From positions 1 to 13,376 of the forward strand of contig CAJWVP010000037.1 in NCBI GenBank assembly GCA_913048145.1: DNA of 13,376 nucleotides, read 5' to 3'. This stretch comes from an uncultured Rhodospirillaceae bacterium. Lineage in GTDB: Bacteria; Pseudomonadota; Alphaproteobacteria; Rhodospirillales; Casp-alpha2. The position numbers and the translations under genes are program-made. Of this stretch, positions 7,157 through 13,376 are shown piece by piece. Every line of letters starts with the position of its first letter. Position 1 is the stretch's first letter. The notes beneath the pieces are model-generated. The model did no database searches and had not been told where the DNA came from. It worked only from the letters and a program-made list of their open reading frames with translations.

Positions 7157-7989
7157 GCCAGCCGGAAACGCGAATTGGACGGCGTTTCCAAGCGTTGCGG
7201 GAAGAAGGTCGCAGCGGTTTGGTGACGTTTCTCACCGCCGGCGACCCAGACCCCGACACGGCGCTGGAGATTTTCAAGGGCTTGCCCGCCGCCGGCGCCG
7301 ACCTCATCGAGGTCGGCGTGCCCTTCAGCGATCCCATGGCAGATGGCCCCGCCATCCAGGCCAGTTCTCTGCGCGCCCTGAAGGCGGGCATGACCCTTTC
7401 GAAAACCCTCGATGCCGTGCGCGCCTTCCGTGAGGAGGATGACGACACGCCCATCATCTTCATGGGCTACTACAATCCTTTCTATATCTACGGTGTCGAT
7501 AAGTTCCTGGAAGACGCTAAGGGCGCAGGGGTGGACGGGTTCATCGTTGTCGACCTGCCCCCGGAGGAAGAGGGTGAATTCTGTCTGCCCACCACCGCGG
7601 CCGGTATGAATTTCATCTATCTCACCGCGCCGACGACGACGGACGAGCGTTTGCCCCGGGTCCTTCAGAATGCCTCGGGCTTCGTTTATTTCGTCTCGAT
7701 CACCGGGATCACCGGAACCCGCTCGGCCAACACCGATGCGGTTGCCGGTCATGTGGCGCGCATACGAAACGTGACCGATCTGCCCGTTGCTGTCGGGTTT
7801 GGTATTAAGACGCCGGAACAAGTCGCCGAGATCGCCGGCATCGCGGACGCAGCGGTGGTGGGCTCGGCCCTAGTCAACATCATTGCCGAAAACCTGGACG
7901 CTAATGATAAACCGGCAGCTGGCACGGCTGACAAGGTCCTCAGCTTGGTCAGCGAACTGGCCAAGGGGGTGCGGAGCGCAGGTACATGA
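7153..7989 (+). CDS. trpA: tryptophan synthase alpha chain
   Basis: TrpA cleaves indole-3-glycerol phosphate into glyceraldehyde 3-phosphate and indole, which passes through the tunnel to TrpB. The 278-residue product is a complete TIM barrel. The catalytic glutamate is Glu53 in LIEVGVPFSDPMADGP, and the substrate-indole aspartate is Asp64 in the same segment (Glu49 and Asp60 in the Salmonella enzyme). Phosphate-binding loops GFGIKTPEQV and AAVVGSALV lie near the C-terminus. The start ATG overlaps the trpB stop by four bases, and its own TGA overlaps the accD ATG by four bases, so ribosomes probably pass directly between the three genes. Confidence 0.97.
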   Translation: MSQPETRIGRRFQALREEGRSGLVTFLTAGDPDPDTALEIFKGLPAAGADLIEVGVPFSDPMADGPAIQASSLRALKAGMTLSKTLDAVRAFREEDDDTPIIFMGYYNPFYIYGVDKFLEDAKGAGVDGFIVVDLPPEEEGEFCLPTTAAGMNFIYLTAPTTTDERLPRVLQNASGFVYFVSITGITGTRSANTDAVAGHVARIRNVTDLPVAVGFGIKTPEQVAEIAGIADAAVVGSALVNIIAENLDANDKPAAGTADKVLSLVSELAKGVRSAGT

Positions 7990-8948
7990 ACTGGCTAAAA
8001 AACGTCATCCGGCCAAAATTGCGCCAGCTTGTGGGGGTGGAGAAGAGAGACGTCCGAGATAACTTGTGGCACAAGTGCCCCGCCTGCAGTCAGATGATTT
8101 TTCACCGCGAGTTGGAGAAGAACGCCCACGTATGCCAGCACTGTGGCCACCATATGCGGATCGGCGCGCATCGGCGGTTTAAGTCCATATTCAATGATGG
8201 TGAATACGAGACCATGGTGTTGCCCGACGCCTTGGTGGACCCGCTGAAGTTCAAGGACCTCAAGCGGTATACGGATCGGCTCAAAGATGCCCGGTCCAAG
8301 AACGATACGTCCGACGCTCTGACCGTGGCGGTGGGCGCCCTTGGCGGCCAGCGCGCGGTGATCGCTGTGCTAGATTTTGCCTTCATGGGTGGCTCCATGG
8401 GTATCGCCGTCGGCGATGGGCTTTTGACGGGGGCGCGCAGGGCGGTTGAGGAAAACGTCCCGTTCATCGTCTTCTCGTCATCCGGCGGCGCACGCATGCA
8501 GGAAGGCATACATTCCCTCATGCAGTTGGCGCGTTCTACCATCGCTGTCGAAGAAGTACGCGACGCGAGGCTTCCCTACATCGTCGTTCTCACGGACCCT
8601 ACCACGGGCGGCGTGTCGGCGTCCTTTGCCATGTTGGGTGATATTGCCATCGCGGAACCTGGCGCTATGATTGGGTTCGCCGGCCAACGCGTGATCGAAC
8701 AAACAATTCGGGAAACCCTACCCGAGGGGTTTCAGCGCGCGGAATATCTGTTGGAGCACGGCATGGTGGACATGGTGGTACATCGCCATGAACTGCGCGA
8801 TACCCTAGTGCGTATTGCCGACATGCTCATGAATCCGGTGGCTATCGGCGAAGCGGAAACGCTGCCAGATGCTGGGGCCGCCATGGCGGGCTTGGCCGCG
8901 CTCAGCACCGGAGAAGCAGCTTTGATCGACGGCGAGCCACCCTCGTGA
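7986..8948 (+). CDS. accD: acetyl-CoA carboxylase carboxyltransferase subunit beta
   Basis: AccD pairs with AccA to form the carboxyltransferase that moves CO2 from carboxybiotin to acetyl-CoA, producing malonyl-CoA for fatty acid synthesis. The 320-residue protein carries the N-terminal four-cysteine zinc ribbon (Cys31, Cys34, Cys50, Cys53 in CPAC and CQHC) followed by the crotonase-like domain with VFSSSGGARMQEG and TDPTTGGVSASFAMLGD, which form the acyl-CoA and oxyanion region. Length and motifs are typical. It is joined to trpA and folC by 4-base overlaps on both sides. accA is not in the window; it is usually encoded elsewhere in alphaproteobacteria. Linkage of accD to trpBA and folC is a known arrangement in this class. 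Confidence 0.96.
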   Translation: MNWLKNVIRPKLRQLVGVEKRDVRDNLWHKCPACSQMIFHRELEKNAHVCQHCGHHMRIGAHRRFKSIFNDGEYETMVLPDALVDPLKFKDLKRYTDRLKDARSKNDTSDALTVAVGALGGQRAVIAVLDFAFMGGSMGIAVGDGLLTGARRAVEENVPFIVFSSSGGARMQEGIHSLMQLARSTIAVEEVRDARLPYIVVLTDPTTGGVSASFAMLGDIAIAEPGAMIGFAGQRVIEQTIRETLPEGFQRAEYLLEHGMVDMVVHRHELRDTLVRIADMLMNPVAIGEAETLPDAGAAMAGLAALSTGEAALIDGEPPS

Positions 8949-10270
8949 CCGCCGACTGGTCCCGGAGTGACGTCATCCTCGACCGGCTTATGAGCCTTCA
9001 CCCTAAATTAATCGACCTTTCTCTCGGGCGCATAGAGCGCCTGTTAGAGAATTTGGATCATCCTGAGGACTATCTACCGCCGACCATTCACGTGGCTGGC
9101 ACCAACGGCAAGGGATCCGTGCTGGCCTACCTGCGTGCCATGTTCGAGGCCGCGGGGAATAGGGTGCATGTTTATACGTCTCCCCACCTGGTCCGCTTCC
9201 ACGAGCGTATCCGCCTCAACGGCAAGCTGATTCCAGAACACGACCTGGCCGTGCAGTTGGAGGAATGCGAGGCGGCGAACGGTGGTGAGCCGATCACCTT
9301 CTTCGAGATCACCACGGCGGCGGCCTATCTGGCCTTCGCCCGGAATCCGGCAGACGTATTGCTTCTCGAGACAGGCCTTGGCGGCCGTTTGGACGCTACC
9401 AACGTCATCAAGAAACCGAAGACCACAATCATCACCCCGGTTTCCATGGATCACCGTCAGTTCCTGGGTGATGAACTCGCGGGTATTGCCTGGGAAAAGG
9501 CGGGAATTATCAAGCCCGGCGTGCCTTTGGTCCTGGCTGCGCAGGAACGGGAAGCGGACGCGGCGATCCGGGCCCGGGCCGAGGAACTGCGCGCGCCGGT
9601 TTACGGCGAGGGCAGTGATTGGACGGTTCGTGATGAAGAAGGACAACTGGTGTTTGAAGGCGCCACGGGACGGCACGTACTGCCGTTGCCGAACCTTGCC
9701 GGCGAACACCAGATCGGGAACGCGGGCACGGCCCTGGCCGCGTTTGAACGGTTCTCGTCGGTCCGCCTAGACGATCCGGCTGTCGCCCGGGGATTGACCA
9801 CGACGGTGTGGCCCGCCCGCCTGCAGCGCCTAACCGATGGGCCTTTGGCGGCCATGATGTCCGATGGTAGTGAGCTTTGGTTGGATGGTGGCCACAATCC
9901 GGCTGCCGGCGCTATGCTCGCGGATCATGCACGGGCGGACTGGACGGACCGTCCACTGCATCTCATCGGCGGCATGATGAATTCCAAGGATGCGCTGGAT
10001 TTTTTGTTGCCCCTGGGCGCGGTCGCTTCTTCCTTCTGGGGGGTTGCCATTCCCGGTGAGGAGAACAGCCTGAGTGCGACGAATTTGGCAGACGTAGCCC
10101 GGCGCGCGGGTCTGGATGCTAACGCGACTGCAGACGTTACAGCTGCGCTGGCAGAAATCCGAGCCCTTGGCGATGGGCCCGTAAGGGTCCTGATCTGTGG
10201 ATCGCTCTATTTGGCGGGAACGGTCTTGGCGGGCAACGCGGAAGTGGCCGGTGGCTTTGAGAAGTCGTGA
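8945..10270 (+). CDS. folC: dihydrofolate synthase / folylpolyglutamate synthase
   Basis: FolC is an ATP-dependent Mur-ligase-type enzyme that adds glutamate to dihydropteroate and extends the glutamate tail of folates. The 441-residue product shows the ATP-binding loop HVAGTNGKGS (49-58), YTSPHLVRFHERIRLNG, the metal-ligand region ETGLGGRLDATN, the central HRQFLGD segment, and DGGHNPAAG at the start of the C-terminal Rossmann-like domain. The preferred start is GTG 8945, which overlaps the accD stop as GTGA; ATG 8990 (residue 16) is an alternative but would lose the coupling and part of a helix that looks natural. It is the last gene of the plus-strand run and converges on trxA, with 29 bases between the stop codons. 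Confidence 0.95.
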   Translation: MTADWSRSDVILDRLMSLHPKLIDLSLGRIERLLENLDHPEDYLPPTIHVAGTNGKGSVLAYLRAMFEAAGNRVHVYTSPHLVRFHERIRLNGKLIPEHDLAVQLEECEAANGGEPITFFEITTAAAYLAFARNPADVLLLETGLGGRLDATNVIKKPKTTIITPVSMDHRQFLGDELAGIAWEKAGIIKPGVPLVLAAQEREADAAIRARAEELRAPVYGEGSDWTVRDEEGQLVFEGATGRHVLPLPNLAGEHQIGNAGTALAAFERFSSVRLDDPAVARGLTTTVWPARLQRLTDGPLAAMMSDGSELWLDGGHNPAAGAMLADHARADWTDRPLHLIGGMMNSKDALDFLLPLGAVASSFWGVAIPGEENSLSATNLADVARRAGLDANATADVTAALAEIRALGDGPVRVLICGSLYLAGTVLAGNAEVAGGFEKS

Positions 10271-10286
10271 AGATACGATCTGTCGA

Positions 10287-10310
10287 GAAACAAAAACCCC
10301 TAGAGGTTTT
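10287..10310 (-). terminator. probable Rho-independent terminator of trxA
   Basis: On the minus strand, AAAACC (10305-10310 complement) pairs with GGTTTT (10293-10298 complement) around a six-base loop, followed by a U-rich tail reading TGTTTC. The trxA stop codon lies in the loop, so the terminator is built into the last codons. The stem is short and A/U-heavy, so strength is uncertain. On the plus strand the hairpin lacks a trailing T run and would serve folC less well. Confidence 0.45.
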
Positions 10311-10617
10311 CGGAAACCCAGCTTTTCAACGCACTCGGCGGAATGGCACCGACCTTGGTGGCCGCGACCTCACCGTCCTTGAACAAGATTAGCGTCGGAA
10401 TGCCGCGCACGCCGTATTTGGACGGTGTCATGGGGTTGTCGTCGATGTTGATCTTGGCGACGGTGACCTGATCGCCCATTTCGGCGTCCAATTCATCCAG
10501 GGCCGGGGCAATTTGTTTGCACGGGCCGCACCATTCCGCCCAAAAATCGACCAATACGGGGCCTTCGGCATTCAATACATCGGTGTCAAAGGAGTTGTCG
10601 TTGACTTGCTTGGGCAT
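10300..10617 (-). CDS. trxA: thioredoxin 1
   Basis: This small cytoplasmic disulfide reductase is recycled by thioredoxin reductase and supplies electrons to enzymes such as ribonucleotide reductase. The 105-residue protein has the full thioredoxin fold with the active site WAEWCGPCK (Cys30, Cys33), the buried aspartate in VDFWAEW, and the cis-proline in GIPTLILF (Pro74). ATG 10617 is preferred; a GTG directly upstream at 10620 is in frame and would add one residue. AGGA at 10627-10630 lies 9 or 6 bases before these starts, so both are possible. It follows addA on the same strand with an 84-base gap and converges on folC. The addA-trxA-folC order is common in alphaproteobacteria, which supports the assignment of the neighbours. 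Confidence 0.96.
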   Translation of the reverse strand: MPKQVNDNSFDTDVLNAEGPVLVDFWAEWCGPCKQIAPALDELDAEMGDQVTVAKINIDDNPMTPSKYGVRGIPTLILFKDGEVAATKVGAIPPSALKSWVSENL

Positions 10618-10648
10618 CACATTGTTTCCTGATTATGGGGTTGCGGCG

Positions 10649-10677
10649 CAGCTACTCTGTAAAAATTGATGTCTCAA
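10649..10677 (-). promoter_or_regulatory. possible promoter for trxA
   Basis: On the minus strand TTGAGA (10672-10677) matches five of six bases of the -35 consensus and is followed after 17 bases by TAGCTG (10649-10654), a poor -10 element. Transcription would begin about 25 bases before the trxA start. It would let trxA be expressed independently of addA. Confidence 0.25.
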
Positions 10678-10701
10678 CCCTATGCACGCCGTCGCATGGC
10701 G

Positions 10702-12462
10702 TCAAGGTGCATGGGGATCAAGGATTGCGTCACTTAGGCGCATGAGTCGAGGCCCTTCCGTCCACATTAGAACCGTTAGGATTTCGTGATCTGGATAAAT
10801 CTGCCGGAGCGCCGCCCGGTACGCCGCCATCTGGCGCAGATAGACCTCAGCAACGCCCGTTTCCTCTTTTGGCGGCGGCCGATTCGTCTTGAAATCAACG
10901 ATGGTCACCGTGGTGTCCGTCACTAGGAGGCGATCCATCTGGCCGGATATGACGCAAGGCTCGAACGTTCCCACGTCACCAACAATGGGCACCTCGGCTC
11001 GACTGCCCGGTCCGAACAGGTGCGCGAAATCTGGATGGTTCAGGACCGCTAGCACCTCGCCGCCAATTTCCGATTGCTGGGCGGCGGACAGATCGTGCGC
11101 CGATTCGGCCAGGTAGGCAGCTATGGCTGTTGGGCGCGCGTCGGAGGGAAGGTCGGGCAGGGTTTGCAGCAATGAATGCAAGATGCGGCCGCGTTTGAAC
11201 CGGTCGCTGTCATCGCTGAGGGGGGAAGCCACAGTGGGTTCGTCTTCCGTGCGCGAGGGTCTCAGGGGGCGCGGCGGTGTCGGTTCCTCGGGGGCGTGGT
11301 GGTGCGCCCAGGTGGGAAGGTCAGTCACGCCGACGCTCAGGGGCAGGACGGTCTCAACTTCAGAAGGCGGGACAGTCTGCGGGTTGTCGAGACGCAAGCC
11401 CCGACCCTCGGGCATGTCAAACTCGGTCATGTCCGGCGCCCGGCGTAGTCCTGCTTCCACCAACGCATGCCAACAGATCTCATCGGGATCCCGTTTGCCG
11501 CACCATCCGGTCATGTACAGCCGGTCTTCGGCGCGGGTCATGGCGACGTATAGGAGCCTCCGGTACTCGCGTTCTATTTCCAGGCGACGTTGCTCGGCTG
11601 CCGCCTCCGTGATTGCGACCTCATTGTCCTGAAACGCGGGCCACAAGATCACGTCTTCGCCCTCGTCTGTCGTTGCCCACCGAAGGCGATCCTGGAGTTG
11701 CCGTGCTGGCAGGCGCCCGTTGTCCGTAAGGAACACGATGGGCGCTTGAAGGCCTTTCGCACCATGGACGGTCATCACGCGGACGGCGCCCCCGGCCTGT
11801 TCCAGGTCGCGTTTAACCTCCGTCTGGCCAGTTCCAATCCAGTGCAGGAACCCCTCCATGGAGGGAACGTGGTCGCTTTCGAAATCGAGCGCGGCGGCAA
11901 GAAAGTCGTCGATCGGGTCTGCGGCGTCGGGACCGAGCCGGGCCAGCAACTTCTTCCGGCCCTGATCGGCATGCAGCACGCCCGAGAAGAACTCGAACGG
12001 CGGGGTGAAGTCGGCGCGGGCGCGCCATTCGGAGATTTGCTGCAACGCGGCGGAGAACGCCGGATCGTCGTCCTGTTTGGTGCGCAACGCCTCCAGCACG
12101 GTGCCGTCGCGGCCGTAAGCGACTTCGAACAACTGTTCTTCCGTCAATCCGATCAGCGGCCCCTTGAAGACCGTCGCGGTGTTCAGGTCGTCATCCGGCA
12201 AAAGCGTCAGCCGGCCGAGCGCGATCAGGTCCTGGATCACCAACTGGTCCGGCAGGATCATGCGGTCGCGCCCGGACACGGGAATCCCCCGTTCTTTCAG
12301 CGCCGCGACCAGAAGTTCCGCCATACGGCGGCGGCGTTGGACGAGGATCAGCACGTCGCCCGGCCGGACGGCGCGGCCCTGCGCCGGTAAAATCTCGCCC
12401 GATCTGATCCAATGATCAACCGTATCGGCGATCCTGACCGCGACGCGGGCCAGCGGCACCAA
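10702..12462 (-). CDS. addA: double-strand break repair helicase-nuclease AddA, C-terminal half only
   Basis: AddA works with AddB to unwind and resect double-strand breaks for recombination. About 580 C-terminal residues are present of an expected ~1,150. Visible in order are a UvrD-like second motor domain with DVLILVQRRR (36-45), helicase motif V VRVMTVHGAKG (227-237), motif VI YVAMTRAEDRL (305-315), and a RecB-type nuclease with RGRILH (424-429), SGQMDRLL carrying Asp510, VDFKT carrying Asp523 and Lys525, and QMAAY (Gln544, Tyr548). The nuclease residues are complete. The Walker A motor domain is absent: AddA-like sequence stops near 12436, the frame continues to a TTG at 12462 and reaches a stop at 12472-12474, and the opposite strand is an FAD oxidase from there on. 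The residual product could not be a working helicase. addB, normally upstream, is not seen. Confidence 0.9.
   Translation of the reverse strand: MVPLARVAVRIADTVDHWIRSGEILPAQGRAVRPGDVLILVQRRRRMAELLVAALKERGIPVSGRDRMILPDQLVIQDLIALGRLTLLPDDDLNTATVFKGPLIGLTEEQLFEVAYGRDGTVLEALRTKQDDDPAFSAALQQISEWRARADFTPPFEFFSGVLHADQGRKKLLARLGPDAADPIDDFLAAALDFESDHVPSMEGFLHWIGTGQTEVKRDLEQAGGAVRVMTVHGAKGLQAPIVFLTDNGRLPARQLQDRLRWATTDEGEDVILWPAFQDNEVAITEAAAEQRRLEIEREYRRLLYVAMTRAEDRLYMTGWCGKRDPDEICWHALVEAGLRRAPDMTEFDMPEGRGLRLDNPQTVPPSEVETVLPLSVGVTDLPTWAHHHAPEEPTPPRPLRPSRTEDEPTVASPLSDDSDRFKRGRILHSLLQTLPDLPSDARPTAIAAYLAESAHDLSAAQQSEIGGEVLAVLNHPDFAHLFGPGSRAEVPIVGDVGTFEPCVISGQMDRLLVTDTTVTIVDFKTNRPPPKEETGVAEVYLRQMAAYRAALRQIYPDHEILTVLMWTEGPRLMRLSDAILDPHAP
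12436..12460. other. junction where addA and an FAD oxidase gene are both cut
   Basis: Left of this point the minus strand reads AddA (RIADTV, 12421-12435 and below). Right of it the plus strand reads an FAD oxidase (ATRASGTNAVRYGTM, from about 12440). Both genes are internal at the break, and both lose their N-terminal parts. No inverted repeat, target duplication or transposase is visible. This fits an illegitimate recombination event or an assembly chimera equally well. Confidence 0.7.
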
Positions 12463-13376
12463 CGCCGTGCGCTACGGCACCATGCGGGAAAATGTGCTGG
12501 CACTGACCGTGGTCCTCGCCGATGGTCGTGTGATCAAAACCTCAAGACGTGCCCGTAAGTCGGCAGCGGGCTATGACCTGACTCGGCTTTTTGTCGGCTC
12601 CGAGGGAACGCTGGGAGTGATTACCGAGATTACGCTGAAGCTGTACGGCATTCCTGAAGCGATTTCCTCGGCAGTTTGCACTTTTCCGGACCTCGATAGC
12701 GCCGTTGGGACGGTCATCAATACGATTCAATATGGTATTCCCGTGGCGCGAATTGAACTGCTGGACGAGGCCCAGATCGACGCCATCAACCGGTATTCCA
12801 AGACGGATCTCGCCGTCGCGCCGACACTCTTTTTGGAATTTCACGGCTCGACCCAGGGGGTTGCAGAGCAGGCGCAGGTGGTTCAGGAACTGGCGGCTGA
12901 CGCAGGTGGGAGCAACTTCCAGTGGACCACCAATACCGAGGAGCGTAACCGTCTCTGGCAGGCACGCCATGACGCTGCCTATGCCTGCAAGGCGCTGCGT
13001 CCCGACGGGGAGATCTGGGCAACCGATGTGTGTGTGCCCATCTCGCAGCTCGCTGAATGTATCCGCGAGACGCAACGGGATATCAAGGAGTCCAATCTTG
13101 TCGCCCCGATTGTCGGACACGTCGGAGATGGGAATTTCCATCTGGTGCTGTTGGTCGATAAAAATGACCCTGAAGAAAATGAAAGGGCACAGCAACTGCA
13201 TGAACGGATGGTGATGCGCGCCCTTGCCATGGGCGGCACCTGTACTGGAGAGCATGGCATCGGTTACGGCAAGCTCGATTTCCTGATTGCTGAGCATGGC
13301 GAGGCAGTAAGCGTTATGCGTGCAATCAAGCAGGCGCTCGATCCTGACAACATCATGAACCCCGGAAAAATTCTCA
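12437..13376 (+). CDS. FAD-linked oxidase, D-lactate dehydrogenase (cytochrome)-like, C-terminal part
   Basis: This family oxidises D-2-hydroxy acids such as D-lactate or glycolate with FAD and passes electrons to cytochromes or quinones. The 313 visible codons begin inside the FAD-binding domain (ATRASGTNAVRYGTMRENV), continue through GSEGTLGVITEITLKL (from 12596), and include the C-terminal domain with GHVGDGNFH (13115-13141), whose histidines are metal or active-site residues in the family, and TGEHGIG (13244-13264). It ends in DPDNIMNPGKIL at the window edge, so only a few residues are missing there. The N-terminal ~150 residues with the PP-loop of the FAD site are absent because of the junction; no start codon belongs to it, although ATG 12482 could be mis-called as one. 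Substrate cannot be decided between D-lactate, glycolate and other 2-hydroxy acids. A long open frame on the opposite strand (12542-13297) is a shadow. Confidence 0.85.

Noticed and set aside
5930..7821. Long minus-strand frames of 290 codons (5930-6802) and 283 codons (6970-7821)
   Set aside because: They are antisense to trpB and trpA, which have complete family motifs; no family features are seen in the antisense translations.
11590..12390. 266-codon plus-strand frame
   Set aside because: It is antisense to AddA, whose helicase motifs are clear in the minus strand.
12542..13297. 251-codon minus-strand frame, the longest open frame with a start codon at the right edge
   Set aside because: The plus strand encodes conserved FAD oxidase motifs throughout this interval in a frame that has no proper start because the gene is truncated; the minus frame is its shadow.
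1..13376. CRISPR array, tRNA, rRNA, insertion sequence, phage or toxin-antitoxin genes
   Set aside because: No regularly spaced repeats, cloverleaf-like sequences, transposase or integrase motifs, or paired small toxin/antitoxin frames were seen on either strand.

Overview
The window looks like alphaproteobacterial chromosome, probably Rhodospirillales-like. That placement is an inference from gene order (trpB-trpA-accD-folC running toward a convergent trxA-addA) and from the style of the proteins; no rRNA or other phylogenetic marker is present. Most of the window is GC-rich housekeeping sequence. The first ~600 bases are clearly more AT-rich and carry no convincing intact gene.

Layout. 1-598: AT-rich flank; bases 7-62 resemble the frameshifted 3' end of an FAD-linked oxidase gene. 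599-1801 (-): class I aspartate aminotransferase. 1958-3103 (-): membrane-anchored SGNH-like protein whose catalytic residues appear to be lost. 3181-3426 (-): truncated VOC/glyoxalase-like remnant. 3490-5610 (+): uvrB. 5611-5935: intergenic. 5936-10270 (+): four-gene run trpB, trpA, accD, folC, each joined to the next by a 4-base stop/start overlap. 10300-10617 (-): thioredoxin trxA, convergent to folC, with a probable terminator at its 3' end. 10702-about 12436 (-): C-terminal half of the AddA helicase-nuclease. About 12437-13376 (+): C-terminal part of an FAD-linked D-lactate dehydrogenase-like oxidase, running off the right edge.

How the genes work together. trpB and trpA encode the two subunits of tryptophan synthase, accD the carboxyltransferase beta subunit that commits carbon to fatty acids, and folC the enzyme that completes and polyglutamylates folate. 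The overlaps imply one mRNA with translational coupling. UvrB (nucleotide excision repair) and AddA (double-strand break processing) are DNA repair proteins; TrxA is a general disulfide reductase. trpF is not next to trpB here; uvrB lies upstream instead.

Most notable points: (1) an abrupt junction near 12436-12460 where addA (minus) and the FAD oxidase gene (plus) both lose their N-terminal halves at one point, which means either a rearrangement or a chimeric assembly; (2) the SGNH-fold protein without its catalytic triad; (3) a second, frameshifted FAD-oxidase-like C-terminus at the extreme left edge; (4) three CTAG tetranucleotides spaced 11 and 10 bases apart over the trpB ribosome binding site. 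I saw no CRISPR array, tRNA, rRNA, transposase or phage gene, and no clear new multi-gene system.
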